Position numbers and translations under genes: made by a program
Notes under the pieces: model-generated
What the model was told of the DNA's origin: nothing
The model's database searches: none
The model's input: only the letters and a program-made list of their open reading frames with translations
NCBI GenBank assembly: GCA_963605405.1
Contig: CAVCUP010000010.1
Location: 21,834 to 85,833, forward strand
Reading direction: 5' to 3'
Length of the DNA stretch: 64,000 nucleotides
From: Paratractidigestivibacter sp963605405
GTDB lineage: Bacteria > Actinomycetota > Coriobacteriia > Coriobacteriales > Atopobiaceae
Part shown: in pieces, positions 25,198-34,058 of the stretch
Layout: every line of letters begins with the position of its first letter
Position numbering within the stretch: position 1 is the first letter of the stretch

Positions 25198-26580
25198 AGT
25201 AAGAATGTCGTCAGCAGGCTTTGCGGCAACGGAGACGGGGCCGTATCCTGCAGTCGGGACCGCACCGCAGCATCCTGACCCGCGCTCCGATTGACGGACG
25301 GACCGCTTCGGCATCCTGACCCGCACAGCGATCGACGCCATGTCATTCCCCGGATATGTCGGTTGCTCGGGGCGGTTCCGACGGAGGCCCTCGCCTCACC
25401 GGTCCGTGACCCAAGAAGGGCCAGATGCCTGCGATGCATCCCGTTACTGTCCTGTCCGGAAGCCGGCTCGGCGAGGGCGCGCAACGCAAACCTTGCGCTT
25501 GAGGAGCCGGACATGCAAAGACCGAGGCAGGGGCAAGTGGTCGTCGGCGTCGACACCCACAAGGAGATCCACGTGGCGGCGGCCGTCGACTGGCAGGGGA
25601 CGCTGGTCGGCGAGGGGTGCTTCCCCACGACCCGGCAGGGCTACAGGCAGCTGGAGTCGTGGGCGAGGTCGCTGGGCGACGTGCTCCGGGTCGGAGCCGA
25701 GTGCTCCGGGTCGTACGGCAGCGGCCTGACCAGGCACCTCGCGAAGAGCGGCTTCTCCGTGCTGGAGGTGACCTTCCCCGACAAGACCGTGCGCAGGAAG
25801 CGCGGCAAGGACGACTTCATCGACGCGGAGATGGCCGCCGAGGCGGCCTTCACCGGCGCGAGGACGGTCACGCCCAAGAGCCGCGACGGCATGGTCGAGG
25901 CCCTCAGGCTGCTCCAGAAGACCAGGTCGACCGCCGTGGCGGCGCGGAGGACCGCGCTGCAGATGATAAGGGCCGACATAATATCGGCGCCCGAGGAGCT
26001 GCGCGACCAGCTGCGCGGGATGACCCGCATGCAGCTGATCAGGCACCTCGTCGCGACGCGCCCGGACTCGACCGACTTCAAGACGCCGCTCGGCGCCGCC
26101 AAGATAGCCCTGAAGCGGTTGGCGAAGCGCTACGTCGACCTCGACGACGAGATCTCCGAGCTCGACGAGATGATAGGCGCGGTGCTCTCCGACGTCGCCC
26201 CCTTGCTGGTGCAGTGCAAGTGCTTCGGCGCCCAGTCGGCGGCGCAGCTGATGGTGACGGTGGGCGACAACCCCGAGAGGCTCAGGTCGGAGGCGTCCTT
26301 CGCCATGCTCTGCGGGGTCGCGCCCGTCCCCGTCTCGTCGGGCATGACGTACCGGCACAGGCTGAACCGCGGCGGCGACAGGCGGGCGAACTCCGCGATC
26401 CACATCGTCGCCATAGGCAGGCTCAGGACCGGCGAGCGCACCAAGGAGTACGTCGCCAAGAAGATGGCGGAGGGGCATACCAAGATGGAGGCCATCAGAT
26501 GCCTGAAGCGCTACATCGCGCGAGAATCTACTACGTCATAAAAAAGCAGCGCGAGCTCGTAAACTGCTCTTGACACTTAG
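25198..26580 (+). mobile_element. IS110-family insertion sequence inserted in IS3 orfB
   Basis: About 1.38 kb interrupts the IS3 integrase between HSD and the continuing GIRGWHY. The layout is that of IS110: a long left non-coding end of about 310 bases, the transposase gene, and a short right end containing CTCTTGACACTTAG. Exact ends are uncertain by a few bases. The left end should hold the bridge-RNA region by analogy with other IS110 elements; a 14-base sequence GCATCCTGACCCGC occurs there twice, at 25270-25283 and 25311-25324, inside a longer imperfect tandem repeat. Confidence 0.8.
25513..26541 (+). CDS. IS110-family transposase
   Basis: The 342-residue protein has the IS110 RuvC-like DEDD core: VVGVDTHKEIHV (first Asp), GAECSGSYG (Glu), and KDDFIDAEMAA (two Asp). 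Its C-terminal Transposase_20 domain includes FAMLCGVAPVPVSSG with the presumed catalytic Ser. Length is normal for a compact IS110 member and the frame is intact, so it may be active. The ATG at 25513 has GAGGAG upstream. IS110 recombinases are guided by a bridge RNA encoded in the element. Confidence 0.93.
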   Translation: MQRPRQGQVVVGVDTHKEIHVAAAVDWQGTLVGEGCFPTTRQGYRQLESWARSLGDVLRVGAECSGSYGSGLTRHLAKSGFSVLEVTFPDKTVRRKRGKDDFIDAEMAAEAAFTGARTVTPKSRDGMVEALRLLQKTRSTAVAARRTALQMIRADIISAPEELRDQLRGMTRMQLIRHLVATRPDSTDFKTPLGAAKIALKRLAKRYVDLDDEISELDEMIGAVLSDVAPLLVQCKCFGAQSAAQLMVTVGDNPERLRSEASFAMLCGVAPVPVSSGMTYRHRLNRGGDRRANSAIHIVAIGRLRTGERTKEYVAKKMAEGHTKMEAIRCLKRYIARESTTS

Positions 26581-26922
26581 AAGGGCATCCGCGGCTGGCA
26601 CTACAGGACGCCGGAGTGGGTGGCGATGTGCGAGCAGCTCGGCGTCGTGCGCTCGCTGTCGCGCAAGTCCCACTCGCCCGACAACGCGGCGTGCGAGGGC
26701 CTGTTCGGCCGCATGAAGGTGGAGATGTTCCGCGGCCGCGACTGGTCGGGCGCCACGTGGGAGGACCTGGAGGCCGAGGTCGCCCGCTACATCGGCTGGT
26801 ACAACTCGGGGAGGCTCAAGATGTTCCCGGGCGAGGGGTTCGATACGATAGACGGCAGGAGGGCGAGGCTGGGCCTGGCGGCCTGACCCGTCCAAGAAAA
26901 CGTCCGGACCCCCCAGACGCAC

Positions 26923-26965
26923 AAAAACAGCGCCTCTTGCCGGCTGGTGGTAAGCAAGAGGCGCT
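26923..26965 (-). terminator. Rho-independent terminator of the NmrA gene
   Basis: A perfect 12-base stem AGCGCCTCTTGC/GCAAGAGGCGCT (26929-26940 with 26954-26965) is followed, reading leftward, by five T. It lies just beyond the stop of the leftward NmrA-type gene. Confidence 0.9.
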
Positions 26966-27001
26966 GAACGATACGAAGGGGCTCACCCCTTGTGTCGTTA
27001 A

Positions 27002-27976
27002 CTACTTGATGTCACGCCAGTGGCGGACGTTGTTCTCCCAGATGTAGGAGTAGCCCTTGGCGAGCTCGCGCGCGGTCTTGGGCTTCTGGCCGGTGACGTC
27101 CTCGATGTCGGTGGACGGCACGTCCATGAGGCCCTCGGCGATGGAGCCCTCGTTGGTCACCATGTCGTTGCCGCACCAAGGCACGGGCGCCTGCGAGAAG
27201 TCCTCGGTCGCGGTGCGCGGGATGTGCATGGAGTCGAGGTACTCGAAGAACTCCTCGTGGGAGACCGGGCAATACTCGATCTGGCGGCCGGAGAGGTCGC
27301 TGATCATAGCGGCGAGGTCGCGCTGAGAGAGGCTCTCGCAGCCGCAGGCCTTATACGTGCGGTTATCCTCGCCCTTGCCGAGCAGCAGCGCGGCGGCCAT
27401 GCGGGCCACGTCGTCCTTGGGCACGTAGGTGGCCTTGCCCTCGCCGGCGGTGGTGTACCACTTGTTGCCGCTCATGAGGGCAAGCATCACCGAGGTGGTG
27501 AGGTAGTTCTCGAGGTAGAGGTTGTCCTGCATGAAGTTGTACTTGATGCCCGTCTCCTCAGCGCGCTCGCGGATGTAGGCCTCGGTCGCGGTGTGGTCGG
27601 GCGTCACGTAGACGTGGGCGTAACGCGGGTCGGAGGCGCCGAGGAACGAGGTGTAGGTGAGGTGCTTCACGCCGGCGGCGATGGCGGCGTCCACGACGTT
27701 CTTGTGCTGCTGGACGCGAATCTCGCCGATGGTCACAGCAGAGACGATGTAGATGCGGTCGCCGCCGCGAAAGGCCTCGGTCATCTCCTCGACGTTGTCG
27801 TAGTTGGCCTGGCGCACGGCCACGCCCGCGGCCTCCCAGCGCTCGCGCTTCTCGGGCTTGAGCCACTCCATGTTCGGGCAGGTAAAGATAAGGTCGGTCG
27901 CGGCGACCTCGTCGAGCATGAGCTCTGCGACGCGACCGCCGAGCTTGCCGTCGACACCGGTAACGATGTACTTCAT
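27002..27976 (-). CDS. NmrA-family NAD(P)-binding protein (SDR oxidoreductase-like)
   Basis: The 324-residue protein begins with MKYIVTGVDGKLGGRVAELM, a Rossmann dinucleotide-binding loop of the NmrA/QOR2 type. Later it shows GDRIYIVSAV, HKNVVDAAIAAGVKHLTYTSF, and YNFMQDNLYLENYL, typical of atypical SDR proteins that sense or reduce quinones. Whether it is an enzyme or a redox sensor cannot be decided. AGGAGG lies close upstream of the ATG at 27976. It is divergent from a LysR gene that probably controls it. Confidence 0.87.
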   Translation of the reverse strand: MKYIVTGVDGKLGGRVAELMLDEVAATDLIFTCPNMEWLKPEKRERWEAAGVAVRQANYDNVEEMTEAFRGGDRIYIVSAVTIGEIRVQQHKNVVDAAIAAGVKHLTYTSFLGASDPRYAHVYVTPDHTATEAYIRERAEETGIKYNFMQDNLYLENYLTTSVMLALMSGNKWYTTAGEGKATYVPKDDVARMAAALLLGKGEDNRTYKACGCESLSQRDLAAMISDLSGRQIEYCPVSHEEFFEYLDSMHIPRTATEDFSQAPVPWCGNDMVTNEGSIAEGLMDVPSTDIEDVTGQKPKTARELAKGYSYIWENNVRHWRDIK

Positions 27977-28029
27977 GAGTTCCTCCGTCTAATTCGAAAC
28001 CTAATCTTGCAACCTCAATGCTAGGAGCA

Positions 28030-28043
28030 ATTCCATAAGGAAT
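28030..28043. promoter_or_regulatory. Palindrome between NmrA and LysR genes
   Basis: ATTCC and GGAAT arms enclose ATAA in the AT-rich divergent intergenic region, about 54 bases before the NmrA start. LysR proteins bind dyads of about this size, so it is a plausible operator for the adjacent LysR regulator. Confidence 0.45.
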
Positions 28044-28120
28044 CTAATTCGTTTAAGCTATTATTGATTGCGAATATTAATGAGTGATAAGACGAGCCCA
28101 CATCCGGAAGGCAGGCGCAC

Positions 28121-29002
28121 ATGAACTCACGCCAGGTGGACTGCTTCATCAACGCGGCCGAGACCCTCAACTTTACCGAGACGGCCAAGCTCCTCTTTGT
28201 TTCTCAGCCCACGGTCACCCACAGCATCGCGGCGCTCGAGGACGAGCTCGGATATGCCCTCTTTTATCGGGACAAGAAGCAGGTCTCGCTCACGCCCGCG
28301 GGCCGCTACCTGTACAAATCCCTCAAGGCGATCGGATCGGAGTACCGCAACGCCGTCTCGCGCGCGCGGCTCTTCGGCGAGGGCTACGAGAAGGAGATGA
28401 CCATAGGCTGCGGCTCGTCGGTGTTCGAGGAGGAGTTCTTGCCCGGCGTCGTGCGCGAGTTCCGTCAGACTCACCCGGACGTGTACATACGCTTCGAGAT
28501 TTCCAACATGCGCGAGAAGATCGCCCTGATGCATGGCGAGAAGATTGACCTTCTGCTTACCACCACGCTCGCCGGCGCCGACCCCAAGCGCTTCGACTAT
28601 ACGTCGCTCAGGACCTACCCCATGGTCTGCGTGATGAGCCGCGAGCACAAGCTCGCCGAGCACGAGAGCATCTGCCTGGACGACCTGACCGACCAGAGCC
28701 TTATTCTCCTGGACCAGGCATGCGCGCCCGCCGAGATGCAGGAGCTCCAGGTCACGCTTGAGCGAATGTACCGGCCGAACATCATCGCTCATGTGCAGGA
28801 CGTGCGCTTGAGCCACCTGCTCATGCTGTGCGACATGGGCGTCGCCGTCATGCCGAAGTTCAAGTTCACCCACAACGAGGGGCTCGTCGAGGTGCCTTTT
28901 GCCGAGGCGGAGCAGATTCCCTACGGCATCCTGCTCAAACGCGACGAGGCGCGCGACTACGTGCTGGACTTCGCAAAGCTCATTGAGGCGCGATTCGAGT
29001 AG
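28121..29002 (+). CDS. LysR-family transcriptional regulator
   Basis: The 293-residue protein has the LysR helix-turn-helix at residues 1-60 (QVDCFINAAETLNFTETAKL, then SQPTVTHSIAALEDELG) and a periplasmic-binding-like effector domain from about residue 90. The ligand is not evident. The ATG at 28121 follows GGAAGG. It is transcribed away from the NmrA-type gene across about 144 bases, the usual arrangement for a LysR regulator and its target. Confidence 0.92.
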   Translation: MNSRQVDCFINAAETLNFTETAKLLFVSQPTVTHSIAALEDELGYALFYRDKKQVSLTPAGRYLYKSLKAIGSEYRNAVSRARLFGEGYEKEMTIGCGSSVFEEEFLPGVVREFRQTHPDVYIRFEISNMREKIALMHGEKIDLLLTTTLAGADPKRFDYTSLRTYPMVCVMSREHKLAEHESICLDDLTDQSLILLDQACAPAEMQELQVTLERMYRPNIIAHVQDVRLSHLLMLCDMGVAVMPKFKFTHNEGLVEVPFAEAEQIPYGILLKRDEARDYVLDFAKLIEARFE

Positions 29003-29033
29003 GGCCCTTCTCACCGTTAAAGCCCCAGGCAAC

Positions 29034-29082
29034 AAAAAAGAGCAGGCCGTCCGCAGTAAGCGGATACGACCTGCCCTTCTTA
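29034..29082. terminator. Two-way terminator between LysR and MFS genes
   Basis: A GC-rich imperfect stem of about 16 pairs (AGAGCAGG... with CCTGCCCT...) has six A on its left side and T-rich bases on its right, suiting termination of both convergent genes. Confidence 0.7.
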
Positions 29083-29139
29083 ATCAATGGCCCTACGCCT
29101 ATTTCAAAGAGCAAGCGAGCGGGCCTTCGATGACCGGCG

Positions 29140-30576
29140 TTAGCCCTGCTTGGACATCTTGCGCATGCCGAGCGAGAGGAGAAGTCCGACCACCGCGAGC
29201 ACGAGCACGAAGGTGAAGCCGTAGTGCGAGCCCATCGTGGCCGCGGCCTGAGCGCCGAGGCCGGATGCCGTGCCCGCGCTCTCGCCGGCGGAGAGCATGC
29301 CCGTGGCGAGCGCGGTGCACACGGCGCCGCAGACCTGCTCCATGGTGTTGAGGATGGTGGAGCCGTCGGTGCTCATCTCGGCGGGCAGGGCATTAAGGCC
29401 GGCCGTCTGGCAGGGCGACATCGCCATCGGGACGCCGATCATGAGCAGGATGTGGGCGCAGATGAGGTACGCGATGGGCGTATCCGTCGAGGTAAAGAGC
29501 ATCAGAGCCGCGCCGATGCACGAGATCGCGAAGCCGCAGCGAGCGGGAGCGATGGCGCCCATGCGGTCATAGAGCTTGCCGGAGTACAGGGAGACACCCG
29601 CGTTGATGATGCCGCCGGGCAGCATGAGCAGGCCGGACACGGTCGCCGTGAGGCCAAGACCGTTCTGCGCGAACTGCGGGATGAGGTACATAGCGGCCAG
29701 CGTGATGCCGAAGTTGACCATCACGAGCATGGCCGAGACACGGAACTGCTTGTTAGAGAACGCACGCAGGTTGAGAACGGGGGTCTCGCTGGCGAGCTGC
29801 CTGCGGGAATAGATGACGAGCGCGACCACGCCGACGATAAGGGCGCAGATGACCACGGGCGAGCCCCAGCCGAGAAGGCTCGAGAGGCCGAAGCCGAGGA
29901 CGATGCCGCCGAAGCCCAGGCAAGAAAGCACGCAAGAAGCCACGTCGACCTTCGGGCGTGTGAGCTCATAGGGGCTCACCAAGTAGCGCGCGGTAAAGAA
30001 GAGGCCCACGGCCATGACCACCGCGAAGATGAAGAAGAGCGCTCGCCACGAGAAGTAGCCCAGGATGACGCCGGAAAGCGAGGGGCCGATGGCCGGCGCG
30101 AACATGATGATGAGGGTCATGAGGCCCATCGCGCTGCCGATCTGCGAGGGCGGGAAGACCTCGAGTACCACGGCGAACATGATGGGGAGCACGAGGCCGG
30201 TGCCGATGCCCTGGATGACGCGGCCGGCGAGCGCCAGGCCGAAGCTCGGCGCCAGCGCGCTCATAAGCGAGCCGATAAAGAACGCGCCGAGCGCAAAGAG
30301 GGTCAGCGAGCGCGTCTTGAACCACTTCATGAGGATGCCCGCGAACGGGAGAACGAGGCCGATGACGAGCATGTAGCCCACGACCATCCACTGCGCGAGC
30401 GAGGTAGTGATGCCGAAGACCTTCGTGAGCTGCGGCAAAGCGACGTTAAGCGCGCTCTCGGAGAACATGCCGATGAAGCCTCCGAGGTAGAGGCCCATCA
30501 TGGCGAGGTGCGGGCGCTCAACGTGAACGCGGGCGGCGTCTTCGGTGCACGCGACGCTGGGGGAAGAGGATGTCAC
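29140..30576 (-). CDS. MFS multidrug exporter, DHA2 (EmrB/QacA) type
   Basis: The 478-residue protein has about 14 hydrophobic segments. MMGLYLGGFIGMFSESALNVALPQL is the first helix with the ALP motif of DHA2 transporters; QWMVVGYMLVIGLVLPFAG and GRVIQGIGTGLVLPIMF are later family signatures (the latter motif C-like). It should export drugs or metabolites with proton exchange. I use the GTG at 30576, which has AAAGGA upstream at a slightly long distance. Much longer frames upstream have no hydrophobic or family support. Confidence 0.85.
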   Translation of the reverse strand: MTSSSPSVACTEDAARVHVERPHLAMMGLYLGGFIGMFSESALNVALPQLTKVFGITTSLAQWMVVGYMLVIGLVLPFAGILMKWFKTRSLTLFALGAFFIGSLMSALAPSFGLALAGRVIQGIGTGLVLPIMFAVVLEVFPPSQIGSAMGLMTLIIMFAPAIGPSLSGVILGYFSWRALFFIFAVVMAVGLFFTARYLVSPYELTRPKVDVASCVLSCLGFGGIVLGFGLSSLLGWGSPVVICALIVGVVALVIYSRRQLASETPVLNLRAFSNKQFRVSAMLVMVNFGITLAAMYLIPQFAQNGLGLTATVSGLLMLPGGIINAGVSLYSGKLYDRMGAIAPARCGFAISCIGAALMLFTSTDTPIAYLICAHILLMIGVPMAMSPCQTAGLNALPAEMSTDGSTILNTMEQVCGAVCTALATGMLSAGESAGTASGLGAQAAATMGSHYGFTFVLVLAVVGLLLSLGMRKMSKQG

Positions 30577-30927
30577 CGATAGATCAGTCCTTTCTGTTGG
30601 ACCGCGGCGCCGTCTTTCGTGGAGCGGGCCGCCGGCCGGGGAAGTATGACGGGAGCCTTTGTTCCCCAATTCACGCGATTGAATCAACGAGTTTTGAGAA
30701 ATCGTGAAAGTCGGCTGATTTCGCAAGCGGTCGATTTGGGCCGGCGAACGGCCGCACGGCTCCGTGGACGGCAAGAGATACCCGATGAACGGCGAGAACA
30801 TCGAGATGAGCCGACAAGTGGCGAGACGCACCGAGAGAGGCCGTCGACCCGAGATATTCCCGCAAGTCACGGCCATACCCGCCCTCCGGATAGCGCAGAA
30901 TTGAAGCTCCGCGCAGAGAGGAACCGC
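30577..30927. other. Leader region of recQ without a supported gene
   Basis: About 350 bases separate the MFS start from the RecQ start. The recQ frame is open through part of it, but the encoded peptide is Arg-rich and unlike RecQ, and no ribosome site precedes the early ATGs. It should contain two divergent promoters; none stands out. Confidence 0.5.
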
Positions 30928-32850
30928 ATGACCGCCGCAACGCCGCACCCGCTCGACATACTCCGCCAGACCTTCGGCTACGAGAGCTTCCGGCCCCACC
31001 AGGCCGAGATAGTCGACGCCGCGCTCGCGGGGCGGGACGTGCTCGCCGTCATGCCGACCTCGGCCGGCAAGTCAATCTGCTACCAGGTACCTGCCATAAC
31101 AATGGCGCAGACCTCGGGCGGGTTGACCGTTGTGGTTTCTCCCTTGATATCGCTCATGGCAGACCAGGTAGGCGCGCTCATCCAATGCGGCGTCGCGGCG
31201 AGCTGCCTCAACTCCACGCTTGGCGCCGACGAGCAGGAGAGCGTCCTTCTCGGCATCGCGTCCGGCGCGCTCACGCTCGTCTACGTGGCGCCCGAGCGGC
31301 TCGACGACGAGCGCTTCCTTAGGGCGGCGACGGCCCGCGGCGTGGCGCTTCTCGCGGTTGACGAGGCACACTGCATCAGCCAATGGGGAAACGACTTCAG
31401 GCCTTCTTACCAGCGGATTATTGAGTTTATCCAGGCGCTCCCGACGCGTCCGCCGGTTATGGCGCTCACTGCGACGGCGACGCGCCGGGTCCGCGAGGAC
31501 ATCGCCGCGGCGCTCGGGCTCGCCGACCCCTTCAGCGTGGTGGCGAGCTTCGACCGACCGAACCTTTCCTTCTCCGTCGAGCGCCCGCAGAGCGGTGCCG
31601 ACAAGGACCGCCGGCTGCTGCGCTTCTGCCAGGCGCGCGAGGACCGCAGCGGCATCGTCTACTGCTCGAGCCGTCGCGCCGTCGAGGAGGTCTGCGACTA
31701 CCTGGGCACCCATGGGCTTCTTACCACGCGGTACCACGCCGGACTTTCCGCCGGCGAGCGGGAGCGCAACCAGGACGACTTCCTCTACGACCGCTCGCGG
31801 ATCATGGTGGCCACGAACGCCTTCGGCATGGGCATCGACAAATCGAACGTGAGCTACGTCGCCCACTACAATCTCCCGAGCTGCCTGGAGAACTACTACC
31901 AGGAGGCGGGCCGCGCCGGACGAGACGGCACCAAGGCGGAGTGCGTGCTCTTCTACTCCCCCGGCGACGTGCATACCCAGGAGTTCCTCATCTCGCGCAG
32001 CACTCGGGAGGACCTGAGCACCGAGGAACTCGCCGAGCTGCGCGAGCAGGACGAGGGCCGCCTGCGCCAGATGGTCTTTTACGCCACCACGAACGACTGC
32101 CTGCGCTCTTTTATCCTGCGTTACTTCGGGGAGGAGGCGCCGACGCACTGTGGCAACTGCGGCAACTGCCTCGAGGAGTTCGAGGAGATCGACGCGACCA
32201 CCGACGCCTTGAAGATCGTAAGCTGCGTGGCGCGCCTAGGGCAGCGCGGGCGGACCGTCGGGGCCTCGACCATCGTGGACATCCTGCGCGGCTCGCGCGC
32301 CGAGAAGATCCTCGCGTCCGGATTCGACCAGCTCAGCACCTACGGCATCATGGCCAACGTGCCCGTGCCGCGCATTCGGTCGCTCATCGACGAGCTCGTC
32401 TACCGCGGGCTGCTGGCCCGGGCGGCGGGCAAGTTCCCCACCATCTCGCTTACCGAGGCGGGGGTCGCGTTCATGCGCACGCGCACGGTCGACGGGGGCG
32501 CGCTGGTTGTTAAAGTCGCAAAGGCAAAGCCGCGCCCAAAGAAGGCGTCCCGGATCGGCGGCGGCGCAGGCGCGAGAGACGCGGGACCCGCGGCCACGGC
32601 CGAGTTGTCCGAGGCCGACCAGCGTCTCTACCAACGCCTCGCCAACCTGCGCGGCGAGCTCGCGCGCGAGCAGCAGGTGCCGGCCTACTTCATCTTTAGC
32701 AACGCGACGCTCGCAGACATGTGCGCCAAGCGCCCCGCCACCGCTGACGAGTTCCTCGAGGTCTCCGGCGTCGGCGCAAAGAAAGCCGAGGCCTACGGAG
32801 AGAAGTTCCTCGCCGCCATCAATGCCATCGAGGACACGACGGTGAGCTAA
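30928..32850 (+). CDS. recQ: ATP-dependent DNA helicase RecQ
   Basis: The 640-residue protein has RecQ motifs in order: FGYESFRPHQAEIV (motif 0), MPTSAGKSICYQ (I), VVSPLISLMADQV (Ia), DEAHCISQWGNDFRPSY (II with the aromatic-rich loop), LTATATRRVREDI (III), and YYQEAGRAGRDG (VI). A zinc-binding cluster CGNCGNC, an RQC winged helix, and a C-terminal HRDC domain (RGELAREQQVPAYFIFSNATL) follow. It unwinds DNA 3' to 5' in recombination and repair. The usual GGGKS is SAGKS here, a mild change. The ATG at 30928 has AGAGAGG six bases upstream. Confidence 0.95.
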   Translation: MTAATPHPLDILRQTFGYESFRPHQAEIVDAALAGRDVLAVMPTSAGKSICYQVPAITMAQTSGGLTVVVSPLISLMADQVGALIQCGVAASCLNSTLGADEQESVLLGIASGALTLVYVAPERLDDERFLRAATARGVALLAVDEAHCISQWGNDFRPSYQRIIEFIQALPTRPPVMALTATATRRVREDIAAALGLADPFSVVASFDRPNLSFSVERPQSGADKDRRLLRFCQAREDRSGIVYCSSRRAVEEVCDYLGTHGLLTTRYHAGLSAGERERNQDDFLYDRSRIMVATNAFGMGIDKSNVSYVAHYNLPSCLENYYQEAGRAGRDGTKAECVLFYSPGDVHTQEFLISRSTREDLSTEELAELREQDEGRLRQMVFYATTNDCLRSFILRYFGEEAPTHCGNCGNCLEEFEEIDATTDALKIVSCVARLGQRGRTVGASTIVDILRGSRAEKILASGFDQLSTYGIMANVPVPRIRSLIDELVYRGLLARAAGKFPTISLTEAGVAFMRTRTVDGGALVVKVAKAKPRPKKASRIGGGAGARDAGPAATAELSEADQRLYQRLANLRGELAREQQVPAYFIFSNATLADMCAKRPATADEFLEVSGVGAKKAEAYGEKFLAAINAIEDTTVS

Positions 32851-32981
32851 AGCCAGCAGAATCCAACTGGTGTTTCTCATCTTCGTATTCGCACAAATAC
32901 TCACATGCCAACCCAAGGAGGCCCACGGGTCAACCCCCATTGTGTGCGGGAGTCTGGCTCAAGCGACACTAATGCGCCCGT

Positions 32982-33275
32982 CTAGCTAAACGCAGCGTAG
33001 TTCGAACGCTGATGAAACACTCGATAGATAACGGCTTGGTCGTCTTCCACACGATAAATTACGACCCATCGACCTGCCAGCAATTTTCGAAAATCACGGC
33101 CCGCCAGAACACGGTCCTGATGGAGCGCCCCCATCAACGGATAAGCCTCGAGCAAAACAGCTTTATCCAATACGATGTCGGACGGAAAAGGTTCGCGACC
33201 ATCGTTTAAAACATGATATTCGTCAAGCTTACGAAGGTCTTCATACGCTTGAGGAAGAAATCTTAGCGAAGCCAT
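32982..33275 (-). CDS. RelE/ParE-family toxin
   Basis: The 97-residue basic protein MASLRFLPQAYEDLRKLDEY with later AGRDFRKLLAGRWVVIYRV and VIYRVFHQRSNY matches the RelE/ParE toxin fold: N-terminal helices, a central beta sheet with conserved Arg, and a short tail. Family members cleave ribosome-bound mRNA or poison gyrase; which applies is unclear. Its ATG overlaps the antitoxin stop by one base (TAATG), the usual coupling of such pairs. Confidence 0.88.
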   Translation of the reverse strand: MASLRFLPQAYEDLRKLDEYHVLNDGREPFPSDIVLDKAVLLEAYPLMGALHQDRVLAGRDFRKLLAGRWVVIYRVEDDQAVIYRVFHQRSNYAAFS

Positions 33276-33550
33276 TAGGCGACAACGGAGGCGCTGCGGC
33301 CAGCCGCAAGCATGGAACGGACCTCAGGGAGAGAATATGACTTTCCCGTTCTCAAATACTCCGCCTCGGCTTCGAGAATCGCAGCACGCTCGTTTAGCGC
33401 GGCTTCGCGCTCAAGATACGCATCGTGGCTCATGAGGACAATATCCTCTGCGCCGTTTTTGGTAACGAATATGGGCTCACCAGATTCGCGGGCCTCCGCT
33501 GTCACCCCAGCGTAATCATTACGCAGGGTCTTTGACGAAATGATGCGCAT
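33275..33550 (-). CDS. Phd/YefM-family antitoxin
   Basis: The 91-residue protein starts MRIISSKTLRNDYAGVTAEA, the Phd/YefM DNA-binding N terminus, followed by GEPIFVTKNGAEDIVLMSHDAYLERE and a helical tail that should wrap the toxin. It lies upstream of the toxin gene in the same operon and is expected to repress it. GGGAGG precedes the ATG at 33550; a TACAAT -10-like box (read leftward) lies about 40 bases upstream. Confidence 0.9.
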   Translation of the reverse strand: MRIISSKTLRNDYAGVTAEARESGEPIFVTKNGAEDIVLMSHDAYLEREAALNERAAILEAEAEYLRTGKSYSLPEVRSMLAAGRSASVVA

Positions 33551-33613
33551 GTATACCTCCCATACCGTAAATCGTGCATCAATTGTACCACGTTATTTAC
33601 CCATGCCTGAGGA

Positions 33614-33925
33614 CTACGGCGGACCCTCGTCGGCTGCATCAGCCGGTGCCTCCCCACCCCCAGCTCGCCGAGGCGGGCGGCTCATCACGTACCAGCGGTT
33701 CGTGTCCCACCACAGGTGCGTCTGGTAGCCGCCGAACCACACGGTAAAGCGCGTGCCCCGGCCGGTACCGAGGCACGCCCAACTCTCCCGCCGGCTCACC
33801 TTGGTGATCTCGTAGGCGCGCCCCGGTCGCCACAGCACGGCGATGGGCGTGAGGGCCCCGTCGGCGTCGATCTCGCACCGCACACGAACATAGCGCCGCG
33901 TGCGCTTCTCGGTACCTTGCGCCAA
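33614..33925 (-). CDS. DUF6504-like small protein
   Basis: The 103-residue protein contains RRYVRVRCEIDADGALTPIAVLW, then YEITKVSRRESW, GTRFTVWFGGYQTHLWWDT and NRWYVMSRPP. This tryptophan-rich pattern is found in small actinobacterial proteins annotated DUF6504, sometimes near DNA polymerase genes. The function is unknown. It stands alone here, and the C terminus is low-complexity. Confidence 0.7.
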   Translation of the reverse strand: MAQGTEKRTRRYVRVRCEIDADGALTPIAVLWRPGRAYEITKVSRRESWACLGTGRGTRFTVWFGGYQTHLWWDTNRWYVMSRPPRRAGGGEAPADAADEGPP

Positions 33926-34058
33926 GCTGTCCCTCCCCCGTTGTTCATCGCCTACTCGGAACGCGTGTTCCTAGTATGCCACGGGCGCGGGACAACAAAC
34001 GTGTGTTCCGTAAATTTAGGTAGTGCGGCGGCGCTTCTTGCCCGCCCTCGCTAGCCAA

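Larger units (their letters stand above)
24728..26910 (+). pseudogene. IS3-family orfB transposase, 5'-truncated and interrupted by IS110
   Basis: The integrase reads RVHAGLAAG, VVVSEKVVRRLMREEGLAA, FATDITEFRLPGEARKLYLSP and MVDLYDGRVAAW up to VLHSDS at about 25197. It resumes after the IS110 insertion with GIRGWHYRTPEWVAMCEQLG and SHSPDNAACEGLFGRMKVEMF, ending at a TGA at 26884-26886. The catalytic Asp (ATDITEF), Asp (HSD) and Glu (NAACEGLFG) of the DDE core are all recognisable but split. The IS3 terminal sequence with CGTCCGGACC follows at about 26900. It lacks orfA and the start of orfB, so it is dead. Confidence 0.8.

Noticed and set aside
30619..30927. N-terminal extension of RecQ
   Set aside because: The recQ frame stays open upstream, but the encoded peptide is unlike RecQ and no ribosome site precedes its ATG; the start at 30928 has AGAGAGG and matches the family N terminus.
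30577..30999. N-terminal extension of the MFS exporter
   Set aside because: The upstream in-frame part is not hydrophobic and would overlap the recQ start. The GTG at 30576 fits the DHA2 family length.
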